A DNA stretch of 64,000 nucleotides. Origin: Pseudomonas viridiflava. Lineage in GTDB: Bacteria > Pseudomonadota > Gammaproteobacteria > Pseudomonadales > Pseudomonadaceae. Both the position numbers and the translations under genes were made by a program. The notes beneath the pieces were generated by a model. It saw only the letters and a program-made list of their open reading frames with translations, did not search any database and was not told where the DNA came from. The stretch spans positions 310,001 to 374,000 of the forward strand of contig NZ_UUON01000001.1 in NCBI RefSeq assembly GCF_900590885.1, read 5' to 3'. Shown here piece after piece: positions 43,551 through 52,088 of the stretch. Positions within the stretch are counted from its first letter, which is position 1; each line of letters opens with the position of its first letter.

Positions 43551-44363
43551 ATGAGTGATTTAAACGAGAGTGCTAAAGTTTTGCTGGCTGTAAACAGGCT
43601 TGGCGGCCCCACTGAACAAGACATTGATGATGGACTCAAACACGGCGAATTCGTTGTGTTCTATCAGCCTATCTGTGCACCCGTTACGCGACAGGTGCTG
43701 GGGTTTGAGGCGCTGTTGCGTTGGCGTCGGGGTGGAAAGGACCTGCACCGTCCAGATGTGTTCATTACCCTCGCAGAGCGAACCGGGCGCATCGGTGCGT
43801 TGGGGACTTACGTGTTGAAAAGTGCGTGTGCACAATTGGCAGCATTTCGCCGTCGAGGCATGCATGACCTGTTTATGTCGATCAATCTTTCTCCCGGTCA
43901 GGTGGCCGCAGACCCTGATAATTTTGTAAACGGGGTGCTGGCACAGCTGCGTTTGCACGGCATTCCGGCAGACAAATTACAACTTGAGATAACCGAAAGT
44001 ATGCCATGGGACGTTCAAGGCGGGCTTCCAGGCGTGGTACGTGCACTTCGTGGCCGAGGGGTCCGCGTGGTGCTCGACGATTTTTTTTGCGGACATATGG
44101 CGATGGAGAAATTGCTGTTTCTGGAGGTCGACGGGCTAAAGATTAGCCCCGCTTGTCCAGTCTCTCAGGCAGGAGTCTATGGGCGAAAACAGCGCTGTAT
44201 CATCGAAGCTACTTGGTTTCTTTGCACGCTTCTGGAAATCGACCTGGTGGTCGAGCAAGTTGAAAGCCAGCTTCAAGACGTATGGTTGGGGAAGTTTGCA
44301 GGTGGGGCCGTACAAGGAAATTTTTATGGCAAGCCAGAACCTATCTATACTGGAGTCGAATAA
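43551..44363 (+). CDS. EAL-domain protein (probable c-di-GMP phosphodiesterase or sensor)
   Basis: A 270-residue stand-alone EAL domain without GGDEF or receiver. Conserved positions: EAL in GFEALLRW (Glu53), the Asn in SINLS, ITES Glu, LDD in loop 6, Lys in GLKIS, the second Glu in VVEQVE and Gln in AVQGN. Deviations: loop 6 reads DDFFCGHMA instead of DDFGTGYSS, and KID is KIS. Activity may be reduced or lost. It may act like PvrR or RocR as an antagonist in the adjacent phosphorelay. ATG 43551 was preferred over GTG 43545. Confidence 0.87.
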   Translation: MSDLNESAKVLLAVNRLGGPTEQDIDDGLKHGEFVVFYQPICAPVTRQVLGFEALLRWRRGGKDLHRPDVFITLAERTGRIGALGTYVLKSACAQLAAFRRRGMHDLFMSINLSPGQVAADPDNFVNGVLAQLRLHGIPADKLQLEITESMPWDVQGGLPGVVRALRGRGVRVVLDDFFCGHMAMEKLLFLEVDGLKISPACPVSQAGVYGRKQRCIIEATWFLCTLLEIDLVVEQVESQLQDVWLGKFAGGAVQGNFYGKPEPIYTGVE

Positions 44364-44460
44364 TTAAAGGCATTCAAAAGCAGAGTGCTGCGCAAGACAG
44401 AGGGCCGAATGAGTGGCCTGTTTCCTTGGCAATTAGATGTTCTGATGAGTGAAATTATCC

Positions 44461-45129
44461 ATGTCTTATAACCGGGCGCCGTTACGTGTTGTCATCGCCG
44501 ACGACCATCCCTTAGTGCTGCTGGCTATGGAAAAATCACTGTCTGAGGCCCGGGAGTTTACTGTCGTAGGGGCTGCCAGTTGTGGCGAGGAACTGCTGCA
44601 GCTGCTGGCCACCGGCGAGGTTGATATGGTCGTGACGGATTTCGTTATGTCCAAGCCGGGGGCGGGCAGTGCGCGCGATGATGGGTTTCCGTTGCTGGCA
44701 TTTATTCGGCGCCAATACCCGGATATCCCGATTGTGGTGTTCAGCATGGTGTCCAATGGCGGGGTGTTGAGCAAGATTGTCGACATGGGCGTTCAGGCCA
44801 TTGTCGGCAAAGATGAAGCGGCAGCATCGCTGTTGAGTATTTGCAGGCGCCTGGCAAGCGGGCATAAACCTCCCTTGCTCAGCCCTTCTATTGCTGAACG
44901 CCTGGGCACTCGCGAATTGCCGCAGGCCAAGATGGCGGGCGTGTTGAGTAAGAAGGAATTGGAGGTGGTCCGTTTGTTTGCGTCAGGCCTTTCGCTTACC
45001 GATATTGCCAAGCGATTGAACCGGGCGATCACTACGGTCGCCACACAAAAACAGTCCGCCATGAAAAAGTTGAATATGCAAAGCAATGCTGACCTTATCC
45101 GCTATGCGACGGCAGAAGGGCTGGTGTAA
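44461..45129 (+). CDS. RcsB-like response regulator (REC + LuxR-type HTH)
   Basis: A 222-residue DNA-binding response regulator. The receiver starts RVVIADDHPLVLLAMEKSL with phospho-Asp in MVVTDFVM and the RcsB-like ARDDGFPLLAFIRRQYPDIP. The C-terminal HTH reads LSKKELEVVRLFASGLSLTD, then IAKRLNRAITTVATQKQSAM. The resemblance to RcsB is strong along the whole length. It is likely the output regulator of the hybrid kinase at 46.6-49.3 kb and a candidate controller of the adhesin gene. ATG 44461 gives the family start. Confidence 0.92.
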   Translation: MSYNRAPLRVVIADDHPLVLLAMEKSLSEAREFTVVGAASCGEELLQLLATGEVDMVVTDFVMSKPGAGSARDDGFPLLAFIRRQYPDIPIVVFSMVSNGGVLSKIVDMGVQAIVGKDEAAASLLSICRRLASGHKPPLLSPSIAERLGTRELPQAKMAGVLSKKELEVVRLFASGLSLTDIAKRLNRAITTVATQKQSAMKKLNMQSNADLIRYATAEGLV

Positions 45130-45131
45130 GG

Positions 45132-45830
45132 GTGGCCACCGATAGCCCGAAAAACATCACGGTGTTGATTGTCGAAGACAACGCCCTGAGCCTGTTATTG
45201 CTGCAGGAGCAGCTGACCCAATTGGGTGCTCTGGTGGTGCCGGCGCGAGGTGGCGCGCGGGTTGCGGCGTTACTCGAAGGCGTGACGCCGGACCTTGTGA
45301 TAACCGACATTAATATGCCTGGGGTGAGTGGCTACGACGTGCTGTCGCTCATCAAGGCCATCGATCGACAGATTCCCGTTTACGCGATCAGTGCCAGCCT
45401 GCGCGATGGTGACTTTCGAGAGCGTGGGGCCTGGGAATTTACCGATTATCTACTCAAGCCCATTACGCTTTCGCAACTGGCGGGGTTATTGGACAGGGTG
45501 GTTGAGCAACAGGCGTGCGGTCACCCGCGTCATTCCCTCACGTCAAATTTTCCCCAACTGGAACAAAGGCACCTGCCGGTATTCAAGGCGCAGATGGATG
45601 AAGACTTGAATGTGCTGGCGGAACTACGGGTCGATAAACGCCTGGCTCCTTTAAGGGATTGGTTGCATGGGGTGTCAGGTGGGCTCGCCTGTAGCGGGGC
45701 ATCTGGTTTGCTTGACCTGTGCCATGAAGTGCAGGCTGAAGTACAAGAAGCGACGGTATGGAACAGCCGTATTGATGAACTGCTGGCGGCCTTTCGCGCC
45801 GAACTGCTAATTGCCATGCGGCGCGCGTGA
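45132..45830 (+). CDS. Receiver-HPt phosphorelay protein
   Basis: A 232-residue protein, GTG start at 45132, two bases after the stop of the RcsB-like gene. The receiver (about 8-125) contains LIVEDNALSLLLLQEQL and the phospho-Asp in LVITDINMPG. A linker is followed by an HPt domain with candidate His in RDWLHGVSGGLACSGA (about residue 178). No DNA-binding domain is present. It should pass phosphate between the hybrid kinase and the regulator, or act as a phosphate sink. Confidence 0.88.
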   Translation: MATDSPKNITVLIVEDNALSLLLLQEQLTQLGALVVPARGGARVAALLEGVTPDLVITDINMPGVSGYDVLSLIKAIDRQIPVYAISASLRDGDFRERGAWEFTDYLLKPITLSQLAGLLDRVVEQQACGHPRHSLTSNFPQLEQRHLPVFKAQMDEDLNVLAELRVDKRLAPLRDWLHGVSGGLACSGASGLLDLCHEVQAEVQEATVWNSRIDELLAAFRAELLIAMRRA

Positions 45831-45953
45831 TTACAGTCTGTGTGGGGGGCTTAATGTTCGCCAACATAATTTTTAGTTTTTTCTCTAACGATTTCCTGCC
45901 TATTTGCCTACAAACTAACAGTCAATACTGATTGTTTAGAATGGGAGGCTGCA

Positions 45954-46277
45954 ATGTTGCTTGGTGAGCGCTTGAAAAAAGAACGCGAGCGGCTGGGGAT
46001 AAGTCAGTCTGTTTTTGCAGTAAAGACAGGCGTGTCGAGAAATACACAATATAAGTATGAGAAAGAACTTGGCAGGGCGGATGCGGTGTATTTAAACCAG
46101 GCTGCGGAACTCGGCGTCGACGTGTTTTATGTGCTGACGGGCGAGCGCGGTATTACGCTGGCCGATTGTGAGTTAGTCGAGGTTTCTGAGTTTATGGATA
46201 ATACCAAGGCCCTTAACCGTGCGGGGCGCAATCTGCTGATGCACGCGGGATTGGCATGGGTGAAAGCCAATGGGTAA
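45954..46277 (+). CDS. XRE-family small HTH regulator
   Basis: A 107-residue protein with an N-terminal XRE helix-turn-helix (ERLGISQSVFAVKTGVSRNT, then QYKYEKE) and VFYVLTGERG, a tail seen in phage-type repressors. GGGAGG lies at good distance before ATG 45954. It overlaps the following XRE gene by eight bases. Base composition here is lower in GC than in the housekeeping genes, suggesting acquisition. The target is unknown. Confidence 0.87.
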   Translation: MLLGERLKKERERLGISQSVFAVKTGVSRNTQYKYEKELGRADAVYLNQAAELGVDVFYVLTGERGITLADCELVEVSEFMDNTKALNRAGRNLLMHAGLAWVKANG

Positions 46278-46620
46278 AAAGAACATCCCAGGGAGTAGCG
46301 AGCGGTTGAGGGAGGAGCGTCAACGCCTGGAGTTGACCCAAGAGCAGCTGGCCAAGGCGGGTGGCATTACCCGTAACACACAATGGGGCTATGAGAATCA
46401 TGCGTTTAATCCAAGCGTTCGGTATCTATCCAATCTGATAAGTGTGGGTGTCGATAGTTATTACGTACTGATGGGAGAGCGTAAAAAAGTGATCTCAAAA
46501 GAGGTGAACCCTGAACTGCTAAGGCTTGTTGAGTTGTACCAGCGCCTTGGAAGGGTTGACCGCGGCGCTCTTTTCCGTATGGCCTGGGCTTTTTCGCGGG
46601 TATCCATGAGGTCGGAATAA
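46270..46620 (+). CDS. XRE-family small HTH regulator, tandem partner
   Basis: A 116-residue XRE-type HTH protein (LREERQRLELTQEQLAKAGG, then ITRNTQWGYE) ending in a short C-terminal helix region (LYQRLGRVDRGALFRMAWAF). It shares the YYVLMGER motif with its neighbour, so the two are diverged duplicates (overlap eight bases). It ends two bases from the convergent hybrid kinase gene. The two may form a heterodimer or bind separate sites. Confidence 0.86.
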   Translation: MGKKNIPGSSERLREERQRLELTQEQLAKAGGITRNTQWGYENHAFNPSVRYLSNLISVGVDSYYVLMGERKKVISKEVNPELLRLVELYQRLGRVDRGALFRMAWAFSRVSMRSE

Positions 46621-46622
46621 CC

Positions 46623-49256
46623 TCATGGCGTCGGGTTGCTCGACTGTGAGTCCAACAGTTGGGTGATGGCCAGGTTAACGCTTTCCAACTCGCCGTACAG
46701 TGCTGGAAGTATCAGGCTGATCGCTGACGAATCACGTCGCACGCAGGCCGTTTCCAAGCCGGCTGCCAGCTGCTTCAATGGGGCGGCGGCAATATTGGCG
46801 GCTACGCCGACTAACTCATGGGCTTGCTGCAAGAGATTTTCATAATCCTTGGCTGCATGCGCCGCCACAAGCTGATCGGCGCTGGCAAAGTTCTCCCGGA
46901 ATATCCCGAGAAGTCTTTTATAGAGCTCCAGCGTGCCGGCTATTTCCACCCCCGCCTTCAGGTCTATGCTGGGAACCGCTTGATGTGCGATGGCGAGCCT
47001 TGTGTTCATGGCTGATTGCGGTGTGGGGTTGCCGCGGAACGTGATCCACTTCAGCAGCACCGTGAACAGATCATTGATCCTCAGCGGTTTACCGAGGTGA
47101 TCGCACATGCCGGCGGCAAGCGATTTTTCCCTGTCGCCTTTCAACATGTTCGCTGTCATCGCGATGATGGGAATATGTTTGAAACTCGCGTTCTGGCTAA
47201 TGATTCTGGCCGCCGCATAGCCATCCATCACGGGCATCTGGCAGTCCATCAGGATGCAGTGAAAGTCATGGGTTCTCTCCAGGGTGGAAATGGCATCCTG
47301 GCCATTGTGCGCAACGGTAACGCTGATCCCCGCCCTTGAGAGTATTTCAACCGCCAGTTCCTGGTTGAGTCTGTTGTCTTCGACCAGGAGGATCCGTGCA
47401 CCGCGCAGCTCAGTGCCAAAACTCAAGGCGCCTGTGGGCGGCTGTTCTTCCAAGCCGCTGCTGGCCGAGCTGGATATGCAATCTCCAGCCACCCGTAGCG
47501 GCAGGTTGATGTGGAACGTCGAGCCTTGACCCAAATCACTTTCGACCCAAATGTTTCCGTCCATCATGGTGACCAGGCTCTTGCATATCACTAGCCCCAG
47601 TCCCGTACCGCCAAATTTTCGCGTGGTTGATGCATCGGCCTGACTGAAACTTTCGAACAGCTTGTGAAAGTTATTTTTGTTGATGCCTATACCGGTGTCG
47701 TTTACCCAAAAGTGCAGCGTCGCAAGACCCTGGCTGTACTCGATGCAATCAACGCCGACGGTGACGGCACCGGCATGCGTAAACTTGATCGCATTATCGG
47801 TAAGGTTGGTCAGTACTTGCACAATGCGTAACGGGTCGCCAAACAACGCATCAGGCACATTACTGTTGATCTGGAAGGTCAAGGCCACCTCTTTTGCCTG
47901 CGCCTTGAAGCCGGTGAGGTTCTCCAGGCGTTCAAAAACATCCTTCACATGAAACAAGCTGTTTTCAAGCTCCAGCTTGCCGGCCTCTATTTTGCTGAAG
48001 TCCAATATTTCGTTGATGACCTCCAACAGGTGCTCGCCGGACTGATTGACCTTTTGAATATAGTTGCGCTGTTTCTCGTCGAGATCGGTTTGCAGCACAA
48101 GGCCCGACATGCCGATGATGGTATTCATCGGCGTTCTGATTTCATGGGACATGTTCGCCAGGAATACAGACTTGGCCTGGGTGGCGGTTTCGGCTTGCTC
48201 TTTGGCCGACTGCAGTTCCACGCTGCGCCGCTTGTTGTACAGGTAGTCATTCAGCCGGCGGAGCAGGAGCAGCAACAGCGAGGTCAATACCGCGAAGACG
48301 CACAGCATCACTGCCCATAGCATTGACGCAGGGTTTTCTTTATCCAGATTGACCAGGAAGTAGATATGCCAGTCGCCGGCGGGATCGTTCCAATCCACTG
48401 CCGCACGGGCAACGATGTAGCGCGTACCCTCCAGCAGTACCGTGTTTTTCCTGGCATGCAGTTCGGTGATAGGGAAGGGCTGGTGACCAAAAAAGGGCAG
48501 GTTGAACTGGTGTGTCGTTCTGACCGTTTCCAGGGCCCGCTCATCGAGTTTCTTGATCGAGCGCTCTATCCATTTCTCATCACTGGAGGCGAAGACGATA
48601 CCTGCCGGTGTGGTTAGCAGGCCGATCGCATTCGGAATTCGGTCCAGGTACCGGTCCATTATTTCCGCATTGAAGCGCGCAGCCACTACGCCCAAGGTCG
48701 ATTTCGAAACGGAAAAGTCTGCATAGACCGGGGCGCTGATCCAGAACACTCTTCGGTGCGTGGTGATGCTGATACCGGCGAAGGCCGATTCCTTGCCTTT
48801 CATGCCTTGCACGAAATAGGGCCGAAAGCCGACGTCTGTGCCCACGGGCGAAACGCCATTTCTGTCCCAGGCCGCGCTGATCCTGCCGTTTGCATTGACG
48901 GTAAATGCTTGCGATGCGCCGACACTGGAAGCAATGGTTTGCAGCGCTTTATTCGTAAGTGCTTGCCCGTCGACGGGCGAACTCGGGTTGTCCAGTTCCA
49001 TCGCTGAGCATTTGATGTCCACGTCGGCTTTGCCGGCCAATGATAGCGTGCCCATTGCCTTGCCATTGAGCAGCACATCTTCGAGGTCGGCCGCCTCGTG
49101 TATCGCCCTCTCATCCAGCTCTGCTTTGGCCTTTGATTCTATATTCCACTGATAGGCTTGCCCGGTGCCCCACGCCGCCAGCGCGGCAAACAGTATGACC
49201 GCGTAACGCGCCGCCACCCGATGGTTATTAATCCAATGCAGAATACTGAGCATCAT
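46623..49256 (-). CDS. Membrane-bound hybrid histidine kinase (dCACHE-like sensor, HisKA, HATPase, REC, HPt)
   Basis: An 877-residue tripartite sensor kinase. First membrane span about 20-40, periplasmic double-Cache-like sensor (about 40-300, with [20 protein letters not shown] and [20 protein letters not shown]), second span ([20 protein letters not shown]), HisKA ([12 protein letters not shown]), HATPase ([10 protein letters not shown]), receiver ([13 protein letters not shown]) and HPt ([10 protein letters not shown]). The domain set matches RcsC/RocS/PvrS kinases. The ATG at 49256 is preferred to the TTG at 49292. It faces the regulator genes and is the likely phosphate donor. Confidence 0.94.
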   Translation of the reverse strand: MMLSILHWINNHRVAARYAVILFAALAAWGTGQAYQWNIESKAKAELDERAIHEAADLEDVLLNGKAMGTLSLAGKADVDIKCSAMELDNPSSPVDGQALTNKALQTIASSVGASQAFTVNANGRISAAWDRNGVSPVGTDVGFRPYFVQGMKGKESAFAGISITTHRRVFWISAPVYADFSVSKSTLGVVAARFNAEIMDRYLDRIPNAIGLLTTPAGIVFASSDEKWIERSIKKLDERALETVRTTHQFNLPFFGHQPFPITELHARKNTVLLEGTRYIVARAAVDWNDPAGDWHIYFLVNLDKENPASMLWAVMLCVFAVLTSLLLLLLRRLNDYLYNKRRSVELQSAKEQAETATQAKSVFLANMSHEIRTPMNTIIGMSGLVLQTDLDEKQRNYIQKVNQSGEHLLEVINEILDFSKIEAGKLELENSLFHVKDVFERLENLTGFKAQAKEVALTFQINSNVPDALFGDPLRIVQVLTNLTDNAIKFTHAGAVTVGVDCIEYSQGLATLHFWVNDTGIGINKNNFHKLFESFSQADASTTRKFGGTGLGLVICKSLVTMMDGNIWVESDLGQGSTFHINLPLRVAGDCISSSASSGLEEQPPTGALSFGTELRGARILLVEDNRLNQELAVEILSRAGISVTVAHNGQDAISTLERTHDFHCILMDCQMPVMDGYAAARIISQNASFKHIPIIAMTANMLKGDREKSLAAGMCDHLGKPLRINDLFTVLLKWITFRGNPTPQSAMNTRLAIAHQAVPSIDLKAGVEIAGTLELYKRLLGIFRENFASADQLVAAHAAKDYENLLQQAHELVGVAANIAAAPLKQLAAGLETACVRRDSSAISLILPALYGELESVNLAITQLLDSQSSNPTP

Positions 49257-49376
49257 CGGGTTTCTTCGGCGTTGAGTAGTGGTATTGGCCAACAGTTTTA
49301 CATTTGAGCCAAGCGCTGCCCAGCATTGTTAGCGCGTGAGGAAAAAATCGAATAAATACTATAACGGTGAGGTCCA

Positions 49377-49468
49377 GTGTGGGAGGGGGCTTGCCCCCGA
49401 TAGCAGTGGGTCAGTCACTGAATAAGTGGACTGATACACCGCCATCGGGGGCAAGCCCCCTCCCACAT
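49377..49468. repeat. REPIN
   Basis: Left arm GTGTGGGAGGGGGCTTGCCC and right arm CGGGGGCAAGCCCCCTCCCA form a well-preserved REP pair with complementary CCGAT/ATCGG inner bases and short spacer. It sits between the hybrid kinase start and the transketolase stop. Confidence 0.88.
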
Positions 49469-49471
49469 TTA

Positions 49472-51538
49472 TTACTGTGTTTTAGTCAGTTGGATCTGTT
49501 GCTTGGCTTGCTTTACCACGTGCTCCGCCGTAAACCCGAACTTCTCTTGCAGCTTGGCCAATGGCGCTGACGCGCCAAAGCTGTTCATCACCACTTTGGC
49601 GCCGGTTTGCCCGACGTAGCGGTCCCAGCCCAGGGGGCCGGCCTGTTCGACTACCACACGGGCTTTCACCGCCGGGGGCAATACGCTGTCGCGGTAGGCC
49701 TGGTCCTGGTCTTCGAACAGTTCCCAGCTGGGCATGGAGACGACCTGGGCGGCAATTCCTTCGGCTTTGAGCTGCTCATAGGCGGCCACGGCCAGGCTGA
49801 CCTCGCTGCCTGTGCCAATCAGGATCACCTCAGGCTTATCCGCCCGCGCCAGTACATAGGCGCCCTTGGCTGCACCCGATGCGGCGGCGTACTGGGTACG
49901 GTCCAGCGTCGGCAACGGCTGGCGCGACAGCACCACGCAGCTCGGCCGATGGGTTTGCGCCAGGGCAACCTTCCACAGTTCCAGGGTTTCATTCGCATCA
50001 CCGGGGCGCAGGGTCAGCAGCCCGGGGGTGGCGCGCAGTTGGGTCAGGTGCTCGATGGGCTGGTGGGTCGGCCCATCTTCGCCCACGCCGATCGAGTCAT
50101 GGGTAAACACGAACACCACCGGCAACTCCATGATTGCCGCCAGGCGGATCGGTGGTTTCATGTAGTCGCTGAACACCAGGAACGTCGAGGTGTACGGCCG
50201 CAGGTAGGACAGCGCCATGCCGTTGGCAATCGCGCCCATGGCGTGTTCACGGATGCCGAAGTGCAGGTTGCGCCCGCTGTAGTCGTTGGCGCTGAAACGC
50301 CCGGCACCGTCGAAGGTGAGGTTGGTCTTGGTGGACGGCGACAAATCCGCCGAGCCACCGAGCAGCCAGGGGATCTGCTGGGCGAAGGCGTTCAGCACTT
50401 CACCGCCGGCGGCACGGCTGGCCACGCCTTTGGCGTCGGTGTCGAAGGTGGGCAAGTCGTCCTGCCAATGCTCGGGCATTTCCCCGGCGCGCATGCGGCG
50501 TAGTTCATCGGCCAGCTCTGGCTCGTATTGTTCGAGCTGCGACAGGTGCTGGTTCCATTCTTCGTACAACGGCTGGCTGCGCGCCAGGAGTGCGTCGCGC
50601 AGGACCGTGCGGGCGTCATCGGGCACCAGGAAGCTGGAGTCCTGGGGCCAGCCGTACGCGGCTTTGGTCAGGCGAATTTCTTCGTCACCCAGGGGTTCGC
50701 CGTGGGCGGCGGCGGTGTTGTGTTTGTGTGGCGAGCCGTAGCCGATCACGCTGTCGACCACGATCAGGGTTGGCGCGCCGGTGTTCGCCTGGAAGGTTTC
50801 CAGGGCGGCGCTCAGCGCTTGTAAATCATTGGCGTCGGTGACGTGCACGGTGTGCCAGCCGTAGGCCTGGAAGCGCTTGATCACGTCTTCGCTGAACGCA
50901 AGCTCAGTGTGGCCCTCGATGCTGATGGTGTTGTTGTCGTAGATCCAGCACAGGTTATCCAGCTGCAAGTGGCCGGCCATCGAGGCCGCTTCGCTGCTGA
51001 TGCCTTCCATCATGTCGCCGTCGCCGCACAGGGTGTAGACGTTGTAGTCGAACAACACCTTGCCGTCGCGGTTGAAGCGCTTGCCCAGCCAGCGCTCGGC
51101 CATGGCCATGCCGACGCTGTTGGCGCAGCCCTGACCGAGGGGGCCGGTGGTGGTTTCCACGCCGGTGGTCATGCGGTACTCGGGATGGCCCGGGGTCTTG
51201 GAACTCATCTGCCGGAACTGTTTGATGTCGTCCAGGCTGATCGCCGGCTGCCCGGTGCGTTGGCCATGAGCATCGATCTCGACCACGCCGGCCAGGTGCA
51301 GCAGCGAATACAACAGCATCGACGCATGCCCCACCGACAACACAAAACGGTCACGGTTGGGCCAGTCGGGCTGCTGTGGGTGGTAGCGCAGGAAGCGGCT
51401 CCACAGCGCATACCCCACCGGCGCCAGCCCCATGGGCGTGCCCGGGTGGCCGGAGTTGGCCTTCTGCACGGCGTCCATGGCCAGGGTGCGAATAGTGTTG
51501 ATGCATTGAGTGTCGACAGCAGTGGCAGCGTGAGTCAT
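49472..51538 (-). CDS. Transketolase, second-type paralogue
   Basis: A 688-residue thiamine-diphosphate enzyme moving two-carbon units in the pentose-phosphate pathway. Seen: TLAMDAVQKANSGHPGTPMG, the ThDP motif GDGDMMEGISSEAASMAG, the pyrimidine domain (FRGIREH-like GIREHAMGAIANGMALS) and the C-terminal domain. The N-terminus (MTHAATAVDTQCINTIRTLA) and VGYALWSRFLRYHPQQP differ from the usual gamma-proteobacterial TktA, suggesting a paralogue of a different branch. ATG 51538 has GGGGGA upstream. It stands alone, without other pentose-phosphate genes. Confidence 0.92.
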   Translation of the reverse strand: MTHAATAVDTQCINTIRTLAMDAVQKANSGHPGTPMGLAPVGYALWSRFLRYHPQQPDWPNRDRFVLSVGHASMLLYSLLHLAGVVEIDAHGQRTGQPAISLDDIKQFRQMSSKTPGHPEYRMTTGVETTTGPLGQGCANSVGMAMAERWLGKRFNRDGKVLFDYNVYTLCGDGDMMEGISSEAASMAGHLQLDNLCWIYDNNTISIEGHTELAFSEDVIKRFQAYGWHTVHVTDANDLQALSAALETFQANTGAPTLIVVDSVIGYGSPHKHNTAAAHGEPLGDEEIRLTKAAYGWPQDSSFLVPDDARTVLRDALLARSQPLYEEWNQHLSQLEQYEPELADELRRMRAGEMPEHWQDDLPTFDTDAKGVASRAAGGEVLNAFAQQIPWLLGGSADLSPSTKTNLTFDGAGRFSANDYSGRNLHFGIREHAMGAIANGMALSYLRPYTSTFLVFSDYMKPPIRLAAIMELPVVFVFTHDSIGVGEDGPTHQPIEHLTQLRATPGLLTLRPGDANETLELWKVALAQTHRPSCVVLSRQPLPTLDRTQYAAASGAAKGAYVLARADKPEVILIGTGSEVSLAVAAYEQLKAEGIAAQVVSMPSWELFEDQDQAYRDSVLPPAVKARVVVEQAGPLGWDRYVGQTGAKVVMNSFGASAPLAKLQEKFGFTAEHVVKQAKQQIQLTKTQ

Positions 51539-51713
51539 GAAACCGGTCCCCCGTGAGTGACGATCTACAGTGGAGGGCAGGGGGCGGCAAAGGTTTGATC
51601 CCATCGGCCGCGCCGCGACGAACGGGGATGGTTTGATCACGGACATGACAAGACCCCTCGCAATGGTCTAGTTTCAAGGGCGTAAGCCATTGATCAACTT
51701 GCGGAGGTACGCC

Positions 51714-51938
51714 ATGCCAGTGAAACACGACCTGTATCAGGACTTGGGGTTGAGCAAGGAAGTCGTTCACGAACGCAGGGCAAGCGACAAACGCCTGGAC
51801 TCGCTGCTCACTCAATACGACGCTGCCGACGCCGAGGTGCTGAAGGCGGAATCGGCGAGTGCCAGCGATGAGGATGTGGAGAAACTGAAGAAGAAACGCT
51901 TGTTGGTCAAAGACGAGATTGTGGGGCGATTGGGCTAA
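51714..51938 (+). CDS. DUF465 (YdcH-like) small protein
   Basis: A 74-residue protein preceded by GCGGAGGTACGCC and ATG 51714. Its composition is charged and helical (RRASDKRLDSLLTQYDAADA, then EKLKKKRLLVKDEIVGRL), the usual DUF465 helix pattern. DUF465 proteins are small helical proteins of unknown role. It is divergent from the transketolase gene and followed by a stable hairpin. Confidence 0.85.
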   Translation: MPVKHDLYQDLGLSKEVVHERRASDKRLDSLLTQYDAADAEVLKAESASASDEDVEKLKKKRLLVKDEIVGRLG

Positions 51939-52021
51939 AGGGGCCGTCCTACGAAACGTCGTAATATTTATTCAGATTTATCTGAGAGACAGGGCGCATT
52001 TCACTGCCTATGATGCCGCCC

Positions 52022-52080
52022 GCCCACCCGGCTCTTGGGGCTTTTACGGCGCAAGGATTGCGCTGCTGAGCCGGGTGGGC
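52022..52080. other. Stable nested hairpin between convergent genes
   Basis: A 13-bp perfect outer stem (GCCCACCCGGCTC at 52022-52034 with its complement 52068-52080) encloses an inner stem GCGCAA-GGA-TTGCGC. It lies between the DUF465 gene and hglS, so it may act as a terminator, although no T-run follows either end. A small structured RNA is possible but unproven. Confidence 0.6.
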
Positions 52081-52088
52081 ACCCTCAT

